Notes under the pieces: generated by a model
Databases searched by the model: none
What the model was told of the DNA's origin: nothing
What the model saw: only the letters and a program-made list of their open reading frames with translations
Part shown: positions 1 to 7,529 of the stretch, in pieces
How positions within the stretch are numbered: position 1 is the first letter of the stretch
Layout: every line of letters starts with the position of its first letter
Program-made: the position numbers and the translations under genes
Assembly: GCF_028752835.1 (NCBI RefSeq)
Contig: NZ_CP087952.1
Location: 1,655,041-1,719,040, forward strand
Source of the DNA: Desulfosarcina sp. BuS5
GTDB lineage: Bacteria > Desulfobacterota > Desulfobacteria > Desulfobacterales > BuS5
Reading direction: 5' to 3'
DNA: 64,000 bases

Positions 1-99
1 GTTATATTTGATAAAAGAAAAGATATAAGTTGGGATAAAAAGATATTTCGGCGTTCAGAAATATATAAAGACAAAGAAATTGTTGTATGGGGTATGTAG
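1..99 (+). CDS. C-terminal end of an unrecognised protein
   Basis: An open frame runs from the window edge to a TAG stop at 97-99 and gives 32 residues ending in IVVWGM. The piece is basic and hydrophilic at first and then becomes beta-like. It loosely recalls the ends of AAA-ATPase/PD-(D/E)XK-nuclease family proteins, but it is too short to assign. The start lies outside the window. Confidence 0.4.
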   Translation, partial: VIFDKRKDISWDKKIFRRSEIYKDKEIVVWGM

Positions 100-108
100 T
101 CCATTATC

Positions 109-276
109 ATGAAAAACAATTTTATCAACCAGGTGAATGTGTTATTAATTTTTTTATTTGCTGATTATAATTCTATTGTCAAAAAGGGAGATATAGTCGC
201 AAAAATAGAACCGGAACTGTATAAAAGTGATTTGGAAGAAGGAAACGCGAGATTAAAGACTGCCCTGGCAAACTAG
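109..276 (+). pseudogene. Remnant of an efflux membrane-fusion protein (HlyD/MacA type)
   Basis: This 55-codon frame starts MKNNFIN and has a short hydrophobic stretch. It then reads VKKGDIVAKIEPELYKSDLEEG, the lipoyl/biotin-like hairpin typical of periplasmic adaptor proteins of RND and MacAB pumps. It stops at TAG 274-276. Full adaptors have about 350-400 residues, so nearly all of the gene is gone. The TetR remnant just downstream and the MacB C-terminus at 4701 suggest a complete efflux locus once stood here. The family call rests on the short hairpin motif only. Confidence 0.5.
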
Positions 277-624
277 GAAAAAACAGGCTTGCGGGTCCTG
301 AGCGACGGCGCCAAATACTGGTGCAAGCCCAGAAATTGTGTGCCAAAAAGGGCTTTGCCGGAACAACTCTGGATGAAATCGCCCGGGAGGCAGGGGTGAG
401 CCGGGCCCTGATTGTTCAGCATTTTGGAGGAATACATCTCAAAAAGAATCGAGGAGGGTGTTTTTATAGAGATTAATCCATACCATGCAGCGGTTGGTTT
501 TGGAGCCATGTTAACCCAACTGCTGCTTCAGGAGGTAACTGTCGAGGATATTCCTGACAGAAATACGTTCATGTCCACCATTGAAACCATGATTCAATTG
601 TTGGTTAATGGTCTTAAAAAATAA
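276..624 (+). pseudogene. TetR-family regulator, internally deleted and frameshifted
   Basis: The frame around 285-431 encodes a typical TetR DNA-binding domain (GPERRRQIL, then KGFAGTTLDEIAREAGVSRA, then HFG). The TetR C-terminal half (EEYISKRIEEG to LLVNGLKK, stop at 622-624) lies in a different frame from about 427. The roughly 80 residues that should lie between are missing, so this is a deletion that also shifted the frame. No functional regulator is expected. TetR proteins commonly control efflux genes, which fits the adaptor remnant immediately upstream. Confidence 0.65.
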
Positions 625-665
625 ATTTTTTATCAGTTCTAATGAACCTTATGGAAGGAGGAAGG

Positions 666-995
666 ATGATCATTTATTCAGAAGACTATAAAAAACTAAT
701 AAGGTTTCATGGGCATTCTTGTCCCGGGCTTGCTATTGGTTATCGGGTAGTCGAGGTAGCAATTGAAAAAGGTGGTTTTAAAAAAGCCAGAAATGAGGAA
801 TTGATTGCCATTGTAGAAAATAACTCCTGTAGTGTCGATGCTATCCAGTTCTTTCTGAGCTGTACATTTGGAAAAGGGAATCTCCTTTTTAAGGATTACG
901 GAAAGCAGGTTTTCACCTTTGTAGAGAGAACCACAGGAAAGGGCCTGAGAGTGAGTTTGCGCCCGGGAATATGGAACAGTTTTTTGAACATTTAA
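666..995 (+). CDS. FmdE-family protein, C-terminally truncated
   Basis: The start is ATG 666, preceded by a strong GGAGGAAGG. The 109-residue product has the FmdE signature [13 protein letters not shown] near residue 15, then [11 protein letters not shown] and TFGKGNL, then the conserved [11 protein letters not shown]. FmdE is named after formylmethanofuran dehydrogenase subunit E, but in bacteria it is a widespread family of uncertain role thought to bind metal or molybdopterin-like ligands. Relatives continue for 60-80 residues with a CxxC zinc ribbon. Here the protein ends after LRPGIW, where sequence of another gene begins in another frame, so the C-terminal ribbon is lost. It may be non-functional. 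Confidence 0.75.
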   Translation: MIIYSEDYKKLIRFHGHSCPGLAIGYRVVEVAIEKGGFKKARNEELIAIVENNSCSVDAIQFFLSCTFGKGNLLFKDYGKQVFTFVERTTGKGLRVSLRPGIWNSFLNI

Positions 996-1652
996 GGTTT
1001 TCGGTGTTGGGAGAATGGTACATTGTGGGAGAATTTAGAGGGAACGAGGTTCTTTCTACCCAGGGGACATTGGGAGATATCAAGGGAAGGCCTGACGAAA
1101 ATGATCTTTTGAATGTGGAGACAAAAGTAAAAAATCTTCTCCAAAAGATAAAATCGGTTGGGGAGAACAAATATCCATCTGAATTTACACCAAATGCCCT
1201 AAAATTTATGTCAGAAAATACTGATTTTCTCGGCGCGTTTAAAAAGCTAAAGGAAATTCAGGGGAAAACAAGTTCTCTCGAGGATGGAACAAAAGCGCTT
1301 ATAGGGATAGCTCTTTCATCCGCTTATAAGGGCTCGCTCAAAAATAACTTTACATTTTAAGCGCCGATGCATCCCACCTGGCTACGTTCCGAAAACGCAG
1401 AAATATCTTGATATTCCTGCGTTTTCGCGCCTTGCCAGCCAAGCGCCTCAACACTTAAAATTGCTAATTTATTTTTGAGCGAACCCTAAGTGCAGAGATT
1501 GCTTAAAGTTTCATATTTTGGAAGCATTGGAGAGAGGAATGACTGAAGTGGAGATAAAAGACGCTTTATTTGCCGGAGGGATTATTGGAGGCACCCCATT
1601 TTTTTCCTTTGCTTTTGATGTGTTGAAAGAACTTGATCTTATAGAGAATTGA
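966..1652 (+). pseudogene. Flavodoxin-like/AhpD-like fusion remnant, split by a small insertion
   Basis: From about 966 a frame encodes a piece like the end of an iron-sulfur-flavoprotein/FMN-reductase domain (EFRGNEVLSTQGTLGDIKGR). An AhpD/carboxymuconolactone-decarboxylase domain follows (ALIGIALSSAYK). That domain breaks at 1330 and resumes at 1491 with CRDCLKFHILEALERGMTE, ending at TGA 1650-1652. CRDC is the AhpD CxxC pair. Removing 160 bp (the element plus one target copy) restores the frame exactly. The N-terminal flavodoxin core is missing, deleted against the FmdE gene upstream. The flavodoxin assignment is less sure than the AhpD one. Confidence 0.65.
1331..1486. mobile_element. 156-bp miniature inverted-repeat element (MITE)
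   Basis: The ends are 17-bp inverted repeats, GGCTCGCTCAAAAATAA at the left and its complement with one mismatch at the right. The element is flanked by a 4-bp direct repeat TAAG (1327-1330 and 1487-1490). The centre holds an 11-bp stem made of CGAAAACGCAG and CTGCGTTTTCG around 1388-1425. There is no coding capacity. Pieces of the same element occur at 20106-20130 and 20944-20966, and a degraded end lies at about 5004-5025. Confidence 0.8.
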
Positions 1653-1684
1653 AATGGAATATTTAGACAATCAAGGAGGAATTT

Positions 1685-2248
1685 ATGGAACTAAAACCGG
1701 AAATGTTTAAAAGATTTTTGCCGTTGCCCGTTACACTCATCACCACCGTTGACCAGAAAGGTATACCCAATGCTGCTCCTTACAGTTGCGTAATGCCAAT
1801 ACTGAGGCCACTTGATCTTATTGCTCTGGCTTCGGCCCTGCCTCGCGATACGTTGAGAAACATCCGGGAAACAAATGAGTTTGTGGTCAATGTGATAGGA
1901 AATCCTTCTTTTAGAAAAGCGATTAAGTGTGCTAAAAGCTACCCGCCGGAGATCAATGAACTTGAGGAGGTGGATCTCGAAACTATTTCTTCAAAGAAGG
2001 TATCTCCTCCTCGGGTTAAAGACGCTATTGGCTGGATTGAGGCGAGGGTGGAAAAGGAAGTCACTGGAGAGAGATATTCTCTTATCATTGGAAAAGTACT
2101 CTGCTCAGAGATAAACGACCTCTATTTAGATGGGGAAAGACTTATCGACCCCCCCATGGTATTGCTTATCCCCGATTTCAGGTTAATAGGAGAAAGGGTG
2201 GCAAAAAGGGAAGAATTTGAGGAAGAAACCGCTTCGATAAAGTTTTAA
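1685..2248 (+). CDS. Flavin reductase family protein (FMN-binding split barrel)
   Basis: This 187-residue protein has the flavin-reductase/FMN-binding split-barrel fold. LPLPVTLITTVD and PNAAPYSC at the N-terminus match the family pattern for the FMN-binding strand and loop, followed by SALPRDTLRNIRETNEFVVN. The expected role is FMN binding and transfer of electrons from reduced flavin or a ferredoxin. In anaerobes such proteins sit with rubredoxins or iron-sulfur flavoproteins, which fits the flavodoxin/AhpD remnant just upstream. AAGGAGG precedes the ATG. Length is normal and nothing appears broken. The substrate cannot be told. Confidence 0.85.
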   Translation: MELKPEMFKRFLPLPVTLITTVDQKGIPNAAPYSCVMPILRPLDLIALASALPRDTLRNIRETNEFVVNVIGNPSFRKAIKCAKSYPPEINELEEVDLETISSKKVSPPRVKDAIGWIEARVEKEVTGERYSLIIGKVLCSEINDLYLDGERLIDPPMVLLIPDFRLIGERVAKREEFEEETASIKF

Positions 2249-2269
2249 AGGATTCTTTCCATCTTAGCC

Positions 2270-2941
2270 TTGAACATAAACTTGAAACTAATCCAGATAG
2301 ATAAAGCTATAAATATGGTTGAAAAATCTCCTGTATTTGAAAAAATTTATAGAGAATATTTGGCTCAGGTTGCCATGATAGATTTTAAATCTAAAACTGA
2401 AAAACTTGGAGTGCAGATAAATGGAGATGAAGTTATAATCCCTTTTTTTGGCAGACCACACAAAGTCTCTGCAAATGGCATTATTGATCCATACGGAAAT
2501 AAGCCGAATCACTCTGTAATTGTTGTTATTTGTAAATACCTTCTTTTATGCCCGGATGATTACCCAAAGGAGGACGATTGGGTTTCTTATAAAAATTTCA
2601 GAGATGCAGCCCCTTTTGTGGGTGGATTTGTGAATAACGTAGAGGCTCCAATCGCCAGGAATTTTGCATGCAGGCTTGATGAACTTGAGCAAGCGTGTAA
2701 AGGGCTTGGGGGCCGCCCTGCCGGTATTGAGCTTCCCTATCAGCTCTCAATAAAGTTTTCCCCTCTACCGAAAGTTCCAATCCTTTTGCTTTTCAACGAT
2801 GAAGATGACGAATTTCCGGCCCAATGCTCTGTGCTTTTTGAAAGACGTGCAGAAAATTATCTTGATATGGAATGTCTGGCTATCGTTGGAATGCTTCTTT
2901 CTGACTATTTGAAGAAGGTTGGGGAGGATTTATATACTTAA
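2270..2941 (+). CDS. DUF3786 domain protein
   Basis: The 223-residue product matches the DUF3786 pattern: an N-terminal helix, then IPFFGRPHKVSANG, then WVSYKNFRDAAPF and GFVNNVEAPIARNF, with LFNDEDDEFPAQCSVLFERRAE near the C-terminus. The family is common in sulfate reducers and methanogens and is often found near corrinoid or one-carbon genes. Its function is unknown. The start is taken as TTG 2270; an alternative is ATG 2315, and neither has a strong Shine-Dalgarno sequence. It lies 21 bp after the flavin reductase, probably in the same operon. Confidence 0.8.
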   Translation: MNINLKLIQIDKAINMVEKSPVFEKIYREYLAQVAMIDFKSKTEKLGVQINGDEVIIPFFGRPHKVSANGIIDPYGNKPNHSVIVVICKYLLLCPDDYPKEDDWVSYKNFRDAAPFVGGFVNNVEAPIARNFACRLDELEQACKGLGGRPAGIELPYQLSIKFSPLPKVPILLLFNDEDDEFPAQCSVLFERRAENYLDMECLAIVGMLLSDYLKKVGEDLYT

Positions 2942-3048
2942 ACCTAACTGTTTTGATTTGACAACTTGAGCAATTTTCTTTTAACAAAGCAAGCAATCGG
3001 CTGAACTTAAGTGTTAATGCTGAAAGCGACTTTAAAAAGGAGAATAAT

Positions 3049-3639
3049 ATGAGCTTACGCGACAAATTAATCAACCTTTTCTATCAGGGAGCGACAAGCA
3101 GTAGAAAAGCCCGAACTCTCCTTACTCCAATAGGAGGCTTTTTCTTTTTTATTTTTGTGGGGCTATTTATTTTGGTTTCCTTTCAAATAGATAACATTCT
3201 GAAGCTTCCTCAGTTTCTCCATAACCCATTGAATGTAATGATATCTCTTCCTGTTCTTACTGTGGGGCTGTTCCTGGCGCTATGGTCAATTCTTCATTTT
3301 TTTAGGGTAAAAGGAACACCCGTACCTTTCAATCCGCCATCAACGTTAGTTAAAACCGGTCCCTATGCTCATGCTAGAAATCCTATGCTCACTGGTGTAT
3401 TCATCTTACTGCTTGGGCTCGGGACTTTATTGAAATCTATTTCTCTTACTTTTATATTTACTCCACTTTTTATTCTGTTAAGCGTGCTGGAGTTAAAAGC
3501 AATTGAGGAGCCAGAACTCGAAAAGCGTCTTGGTAAAGAATATCTTGAATACAAGAAAGGAACGCCTATGTTTGTCCCATGGCTAAGGGCAAAGAGTAAA
3601 ATGACGGAGGTAACCAAAAAATATTGGTCAAAAAATTGA
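3049..3639 (+). CDS. Isoprenylcysteine carboxyl methyltransferase-like membrane protein
   Basis: The 196-residue membrane protein has about four or five transmembrane segments and the ICMT/PEMT-like C-terminal signature. GPYAHARNPMLTGVFIL carries the R-N-P motif, and the acidic E-E-P..KRLGKEYLEYKKG and VPW follow. In characterised relatives this region binds S-adenosylmethionine at the membrane surface. Bacterial homologues methylate lipids or unknown substrates. AAGGAG lies about 8 nt upstream of the ATG. It stands alone between DUF3786 and the zinc-ribbon gene. Confidence 0.8.
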   Translation: MSLRDKLINLFYQGATSSRKARTLLTPIGGFFFFIFVGLFILVSFQIDNILKLPQFLHNPLNVMISLPVLTVGLFLALWSILHFFRVKGTPVPFNPPSTLVKTGPYAHARNPMLTGVFILLLGLGTLLKSISLTFIFTPLFILLSVLELKAIEEPELEKRLGKEYLEYKKGTPMFVPWLRAKSKMTEVTKKYWSKN

Positions 3640-3710
3640 TTTTTAATTGTTCAAAAAACCTTAAATTACTTATCCAGGTAAAGATTTTCATTGAGCCAGG
3701 AGGTTGAGAA

Positions 3711-4070
3711 ATGGAATGTGAGAGGTGTAAAGCTAAGATAGAAGAGGGAGAAGAAAGGGAATTGCACGGGCAGATCTTATGCGAGGATTGCTACATGGAT
3801 GCCCTTTCCCAGGCGCGCGCCTGTGATCCATGGGCAGTGTACAGTGCCAAGTCCTTATTAAAAAAGGGGGCTGCTGGCCCTGAAATCAATGAGATCCAGG
3901 CGAAGATACTCAAAATATTGGAGGAGACCGGAGGGACAGAGCTAAAGGTCATCTCTGAGAAGCTTCAAATAAAACCATCGGATCTTGAAAGGGAAATTGC
4001 AGCCCTCCGACACATGGAGAAGATAAGAGGTGAACTTAAAGACGGGAAAAGAATCATCCGGCTGTGGTGA
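3711..4070 (+). CDS. Small zinc-ribbon plus winged-helix-like protein
   Basis: This protein has 119 residues. Residues 1-27 contain two cysteine pairs (CERC and CEDC, 20 residues apart) that form a LIM- or zinc-ribbon-like knuckle. From about residue 60 a helical segment (IQAKILKILEETGGTELKVISEKL then DLEREIAALRHMEK) resembles a winged-helix DNA- or protein-binding domain. Proteins of this layout are frequent, uncharacterised small genes in sulfate reducers. GGAGG precedes the ATG. A role in regulation is inference. Confidence 0.65.
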   Translation: MECERCKAKIEEGEERELHGQILCEDCYMDALSQARACDPWAVYSAKSLLKKGAAGPEINEIQAKILKILEETGGTELKVISEKLQIKPSDLEREIAALRHMEKIRGELKDGKRIIRLW

Positions 4071-4234
4071 TGGTCAAACAATTCCGGTTCTCCCGGAAAA
4101 TGAGTGCTTGGGATTTTAAGATTGGAAGTGGATATGAACATGATATTATATGCTATTCAGAATTTGAAAATAAAAACCAGTGGCATGAGCAAATACCAGA
4201 AAGGGGGCAAGAAATGACACGATTGATCCTATTC

Positions 4235-4278
4235 CATACGGGATGGTGTCACATCTCATACGGGATGGTGTCACATCT
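4235..4278. repeat. Two tandem copies of a 22-bp unit
   Basis: The unit beginning CATACGGGATGGTGTC occurs twice with no spacer (4235-4256 and 4257-4278), without mismatch. The second copy contains the start of the left terminal repeat of the transposase element that follows, so the repeat looks like a duplicated element end. Confidence 0.75.
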
Positions 4279-4701
4279 TGCATAGTGAATATATGCGCTT
4301 GTATTTAGCCCGCAAATCATGCTCTTTTTGCATTCTGCCTCGCATGGATTTTAAAATGTGACTTACAGCTGAATAGGTAATACCAAACAACCGACCTGTT
4401 TCTTCGTTGGGCAGCATGCATTCTTTCCAAACCAGATAGACCAGCAAATAGCGGTCGTCCTTTATTGACTTGGATATTCTTCGTGAACGGCGGATCTCAT
4501 CAAGGCCACAATTCAAAATCCCGGCTGCTTTTTCCAACACCTTTTCCGGATGAAAAATGTCCTTTCGTTCATTTCCACGAGATAACACATGATACAATCC
4601 GCCCTCATATTCTATTCGCCATGCTCTTCCCATGAGGACAAATTTATAAGAAATGCAGATCAAAATCAACTATTTTATTCACTATGCAAGATGTGACACC
4701 A
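4266..4701. mobile_element. REP-type transposase element, internally deleted
   Basis: Perfect 26-bp inverted repeats bound the element: 4266-4291 (TGGTGTCACATCTTGCATAG...) and 4676-4701. Inside is a minus-strand transposase gene that keeps both ends and lacks its middle. The right end abuts a MacB fragment, so the element appears to have landed in, or recombined with, a macB gene. Without the catalytic middle it cannot move by itself. Confidence 0.75.
4271..4633 (-). pseudogene. REP-associated tyrosine transposase, catalytic core deleted
   Basis: From ATG 4633 the frame begins MGRAWRIEYEGGLYHVLSRG, the classic N-terminus of the Y1/REP-associated transposases (RAYT). It then jumps directly to the C-terminal DnaA-like helix-turn-helix tail (NCGLDEIRRSRR, then GRLFGITYSAVSHILKSMRG). 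The HxH metal motif (usually NHYHLL) and the catalytic tyrosine region are absent. Full proteins have about 280-340 residues and this frame has 120, still in frame. The stop lies in the left inverted repeat. Confidence 0.75.
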
Positions 4702-4793
4702 GATGCTTATCCTTCTTTTTTTCCATGATGATTGGCGTGATATTCGGTCTGTATCCGGCAGGAAAGGCATCTCTGCTTAATCCGAAAAATTAA
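4701..4793 (+). pseudogene. C-terminal fragment of a MacB-like (FtsX-type) ABC permease
   Basis: The frame reads FFFSMMIGVIFGLYPAGKAS and ends LLNPKN at TAA 4791-4793. The GLYPAxKAxxLNP signature is the conserved cytoplasmic end of MacB/FtsX-type permeases. The rest of the gene is missing and is replaced upstream by the transposase element. It probably belonged with the adaptor remnant at 109-276. Confidence 0.6.
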
Positions 4794-4800
4794 TTTTTTA

Positions 4801-4830
4801 TTGACAAAATAACGATAATATAAGTATATA
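4801..4830 (+). promoter_or_regulatory. Possible sigma-70 promoter for the TonB receptor
   Basis: TTGACA at 4801-4806 and TATATA at 4825-4830 are separated by 18 bp. The surrounding sequence is very AT-rich, so the -10 could be fortuitous. The receptor gene starts about 210 bp downstream. Confidence 0.4.
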
Positions 4831-4946
4831 AATATAAATATATAATATGAAATTATATAATCATATCACATGAAGTGGCGTATTTAAATTTATTCAACTA
4901 AAAGTTATTATTTTTAAATAATCACTTTCAGTATAAGCTGTAAAAT

Positions 4947-5006
4947 AAAAAAGCCAGGAAGGTTTTAAAAGGTACAAATACCTTTAAAATTTTTCTGGCT
5001 TTTTTT
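4947..5006 (+). terminator. Long hairpin followed by a T-run ahead of the TonB receptor
   Basis: The arms AAAAAAGCCAG...GGTA (4947-4974) and TACC...CTGGCTTTTTT (4979-5006) form a stem of about 26 pairs with a 4-nt loop, one bulge and some G-T pairs. A T-rich tract follows. It sits only about 30 bp before the receptor start, so it is either an attenuator in the leader or a mobile-element hairpin. The sequence just after it (5013-5025) resembles the right end of the element at 1331-1486. Confidence 0.6.
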
Positions 5007-5037
5007 ATTTTTAAGTGAGCCCTAAGGAGCAAAAAGA

Positions 5038-7335
5038 ATGAAGCAACGATGCAGTATTAAAAAAAGAAGGTTATCGATTATAATCACAGGGATAGTCTGG
5101 CTGTTTTTTGCATATGCAGGCCATGCGGAAGAAGAAAAGAAGAATGCTTTGATGGCTGGCGATAAAAAAAGTGATGTATATGTATTGGAAGACATTACAG
5201 TTACCGGCAAATTGATCCGTCCAACCAAACAAACGGGGGATTCTCTTTATACAGGAACATCTGTAACCAAAAAAGGAATCGAGCTTATGGGCACACCTGC
5301 CAAAACAAGCGTTTATAATGTGTTGGATATTATCCAGGGTCTTAATGTGGAAAGTAAAGACCCTTACGGGCTAAGCGGCACAGACATACGTATACGGGGG
5401 GCAAAAGGATATTATATCGGCATGACAGTTGAAGGTATTCCGAATTATGGGATCATGCCTATTGGAGCGAGAGAAGATATATATGATATGGAGAATATGG
5501 AAAGCGTCAGCCTTTATAAGGGAGCAAGCCCTGCTGATTTGGGTACAGGCTCCGGTAATAGAGGCGGCTCAATAGAATTGCAATTAAGAAGACCCGAAAA
5601 TAAGGCAGGAATTGAGCTGGGTCAAAGTTTTGGTTCTAAAGACTTTGTCAGAACATTTTTAAGGATTGATTCAGGAGAATTACCAACAAAAACAAAATTT
5701 TTCGGATCATATTCTTATACAGATGCAGATAAATGGAAAGGGAAAGGGGATCTTGGGGGAAGAGATCATGTAACATTGGGACTAAATCAGCAATTTGGTG
5801 ATGCGGTGAATATAGACCTGTTTTACAATTTCAATGAAAGTGAGAGACATTTTTTAAAAAATCTTAGTTACGAGCAGGCTGATCATATAAACCGTGACGA
5901 TAATTTTTATCACCATTACAATAATGAACTTACGTCAGACCCTAAGAAAGATATAAATTATTATGATTACAATCGCGGAAAATTTATAAACAGAGACTTT
6001 ATGTCAATTATTGATATAAATATTTCCGAAAAATTTAATTTGTCTTTGAAACCTTACTATTCCAGTGAAGACGCAAATTTTTGGGAAGGGAGAAAAGGCT
6101 TCCCGGTGATGGGATATACCCAACCAAAGAAGCCTGGTGTATTAAAGAAAATTAGAGAATTAGAACGATATGGCGTCATACCTGAAATAAATTTTGATAT
6201 TTCAGGATTTGGAATAACAGCCGGTTACTGGTTTGAATCTCACGATTTAGAAAAATACGTTAAAAGATATGTCACTACTCCCTCTGGATTGGAATACAAT
6301 GGGTATATGTACTATGCAAAAAATGACGGGCACGGGGAAATTCACAGTCCTTACGCCAAGGTATCTTACGAACTGAACAAATTCAAATTTCAGGCAGGGC
6401 TGAAATATTTTTATTATGAGGAGCCGGCAAGCACCGGATACACTTCAGATGCAGCGCTTAACCTGAAAGAAGACCCTGACATCAGTTTAAAAGAAACAGA
6501 TTACGATGAAGTTTTGCCTACGCTTGGCATCGGCTATGAGTTTACTGAAAACACCAGAATGTATTTTAATTATGGCAGAAATTACATGAGACCTTATGCG
6601 TACGTCCCCACTACAAATCTATACGCTATGAAGAAAAAACTGTTTAAGAAGGCCAATATGACATTGCAGGATATATTTGATGATTGGGAAATGGAGACAT
6701 CCGACAATTTTGACTTGAGTTTTAGATACAGTCATAAATATTTTTCCATAGCTCCTGTCTTTTTCTACAGCAAACATAATGACTTATTGGCCAGCATTGA
6801 TGACCCAAGAATAATTAAAAACAATAAGCCGGTTGCTTATTATCAGAATGTCGGCGATGCCACCTCATATGGATTTGAATTGGAGCTGAATTTTTATCCA
6901 TCAAAAAATTTGATTGTCTATTTTAATCCCAGTTACACGGATATGAGTTTTGACGATGACTTTAAGAGAGATGATAATATCCTGAAAATTGAAGACAACC
7001 AGATTCCCGATACCCCGGAATGGATTGTTAAGTCAGGCTTGATCTACACGATTAACAATTTTGAGATCAGCCCCACAGTCAAATGGATTGGCAGCAGATA
7101 TGGCGATGCCTTGAACAAAGAAAGAATTGATGATTATGCGGTTGTTGACTTGAATTTCGGATATAGAATAGATGATTTTGGGGGATTAAGAGAAGCAAAG
7201 GTTGGCCTTGAACTGAGTAATTTATTTGATGAAAGATACGTTGGCGCAATTGAAGCAAGTGATACCGGAACAGGTGCAGACTACTTTGCCGGATCGCCTT
7301 TTACGGCGATATTCACAGTAAGCGGAAAGTTTTAG
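5038..7335 (+). CDS. TonB-dependent outer-membrane receptor
   Basis: The product has 765 residues. A signal peptide of about 30 residues ends near GHAEE. A TonB-box-like stretch (EDITVTG) follows. The plug domain reads SVYNVLDIIQGLNVESKD, then IRIRGAKGYYIGMTVEGIPN and VSLYKGASPADLGTG, and the C-terminal two thirds are beta-barrel ending in phenylalanine. Such receptors import scarce ligands across the outer membrane using TonB energy. Substrate cannot be read from sequence, but the following genes (DUF4198, exported tetrapyrrole methylase, NikL-like) and the Ni/Co transporter nearby point to a metal complex or tetrapyrrole. AAGGAG lies a few bases before the ATG. Confidence 0.9.
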   Translation: MKQRCSIKKRRLSIIITGIVWLFFAYAGHAEEEKKNALMAGDKKSDVYVLEDITVTGKLIRPTKQTGDSLYTGTSVTKKGIELMGTPAKTSVYNVLDIIQGLNVESKDPYGLSGTDIRIRGAKGYYIGMTVEGIPNYGIMPIGAREDIYDMENMESVSLYKGASPADLGTGSGNRGGSIELQLRRPENKAGIELGQSFGSKDFVRTFLRIDSGELPTKTKFFGSYSYTDADKWKGKGDLGGRDHVTLGLNQQFGDAVNIDLFYNFNESERHFLKNLSYEQADHINRDDNFYHHYNNELTSDPKKDINYYDYNRGKFINRDFMSIIDINISEKFNLSLKPYYSSEDANFWEGRKGFPVMGYTQPKKPGVLKKIRELERYGVIPEINFDISGFGITAGYWFESHDLEKYVKRYVTTPSGLEYNGYMYYAKNDGHGEIHSPYAKVSYELNKFKFQAGLKYFYYEEPASTGYTSDAALNLKEDPDISLKETDYDEVLPTLGIGYEFTENTRMYFNYGRNYMRPYAYVPTTNLYAMKKKLFKKANMTLQDIFDDWEMETSDNFDLSFRYSHKYFSIAPVFFYSKHNDLLASIDDPRIIKNNKPVAYYQNVGDATSYGFELELNFYPSKNLIVYFNPSYTDMSFDDDFKRDDNILKIEDNQIPDTPEWIVKSGLIYTINNFEISPTVKWIGSRYGDALNKERIDDYAVVDLNFGYRIDDFGGLREAKVGLELSNLFDERYVGAIEASDTGTGADYFAGSPFTAIFTVSGKF

Positions 7336-7407
7336 ATGACGTGGTTTTAAAAATTAAATAAAATTTTGACATCCTTCATATCACTTCAAAAGTACTTTAC
7401 ACTTTTT

Positions 7408-7452
7408 TTAACAAATAAACCTATCTGTGTTTATCTGTGTGCATCTATGTTC
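7408..7452. repeat. Dispersed repeat, copy 1
   Basis: This stretch of about 45 bp between the receptor and the DUF4198 gene (containing CCTATCTGTGTTTATCTGTG) recurs in reverse orientation at 34065-34109 with about one mismatch. The surrounding TTTACACTTTTT is shared as well. No coding sequence is seen in 7336-7529. Confidence 0.7.
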
Positions 7453-7529
7453 CATTGTTGTTTCAAAAGTGTCAAGAACAAATAAAGGATGCCAAAATTT
7501 TCATGATTTCTTAAAAAAGGAGAACAAAA

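Noticed and set aside
4064-4234. A small coding region after the zinc-ribbon gene
   Set aside because: The frame has no family resemblance, no ribosome-binding site and runs into the transposable element; it is probably non-coding.
4235-4278. A CRISPR array
   Set aside because: There are only two copies with no spacer, and they contain the end of a transposable element. No cas genes are present.
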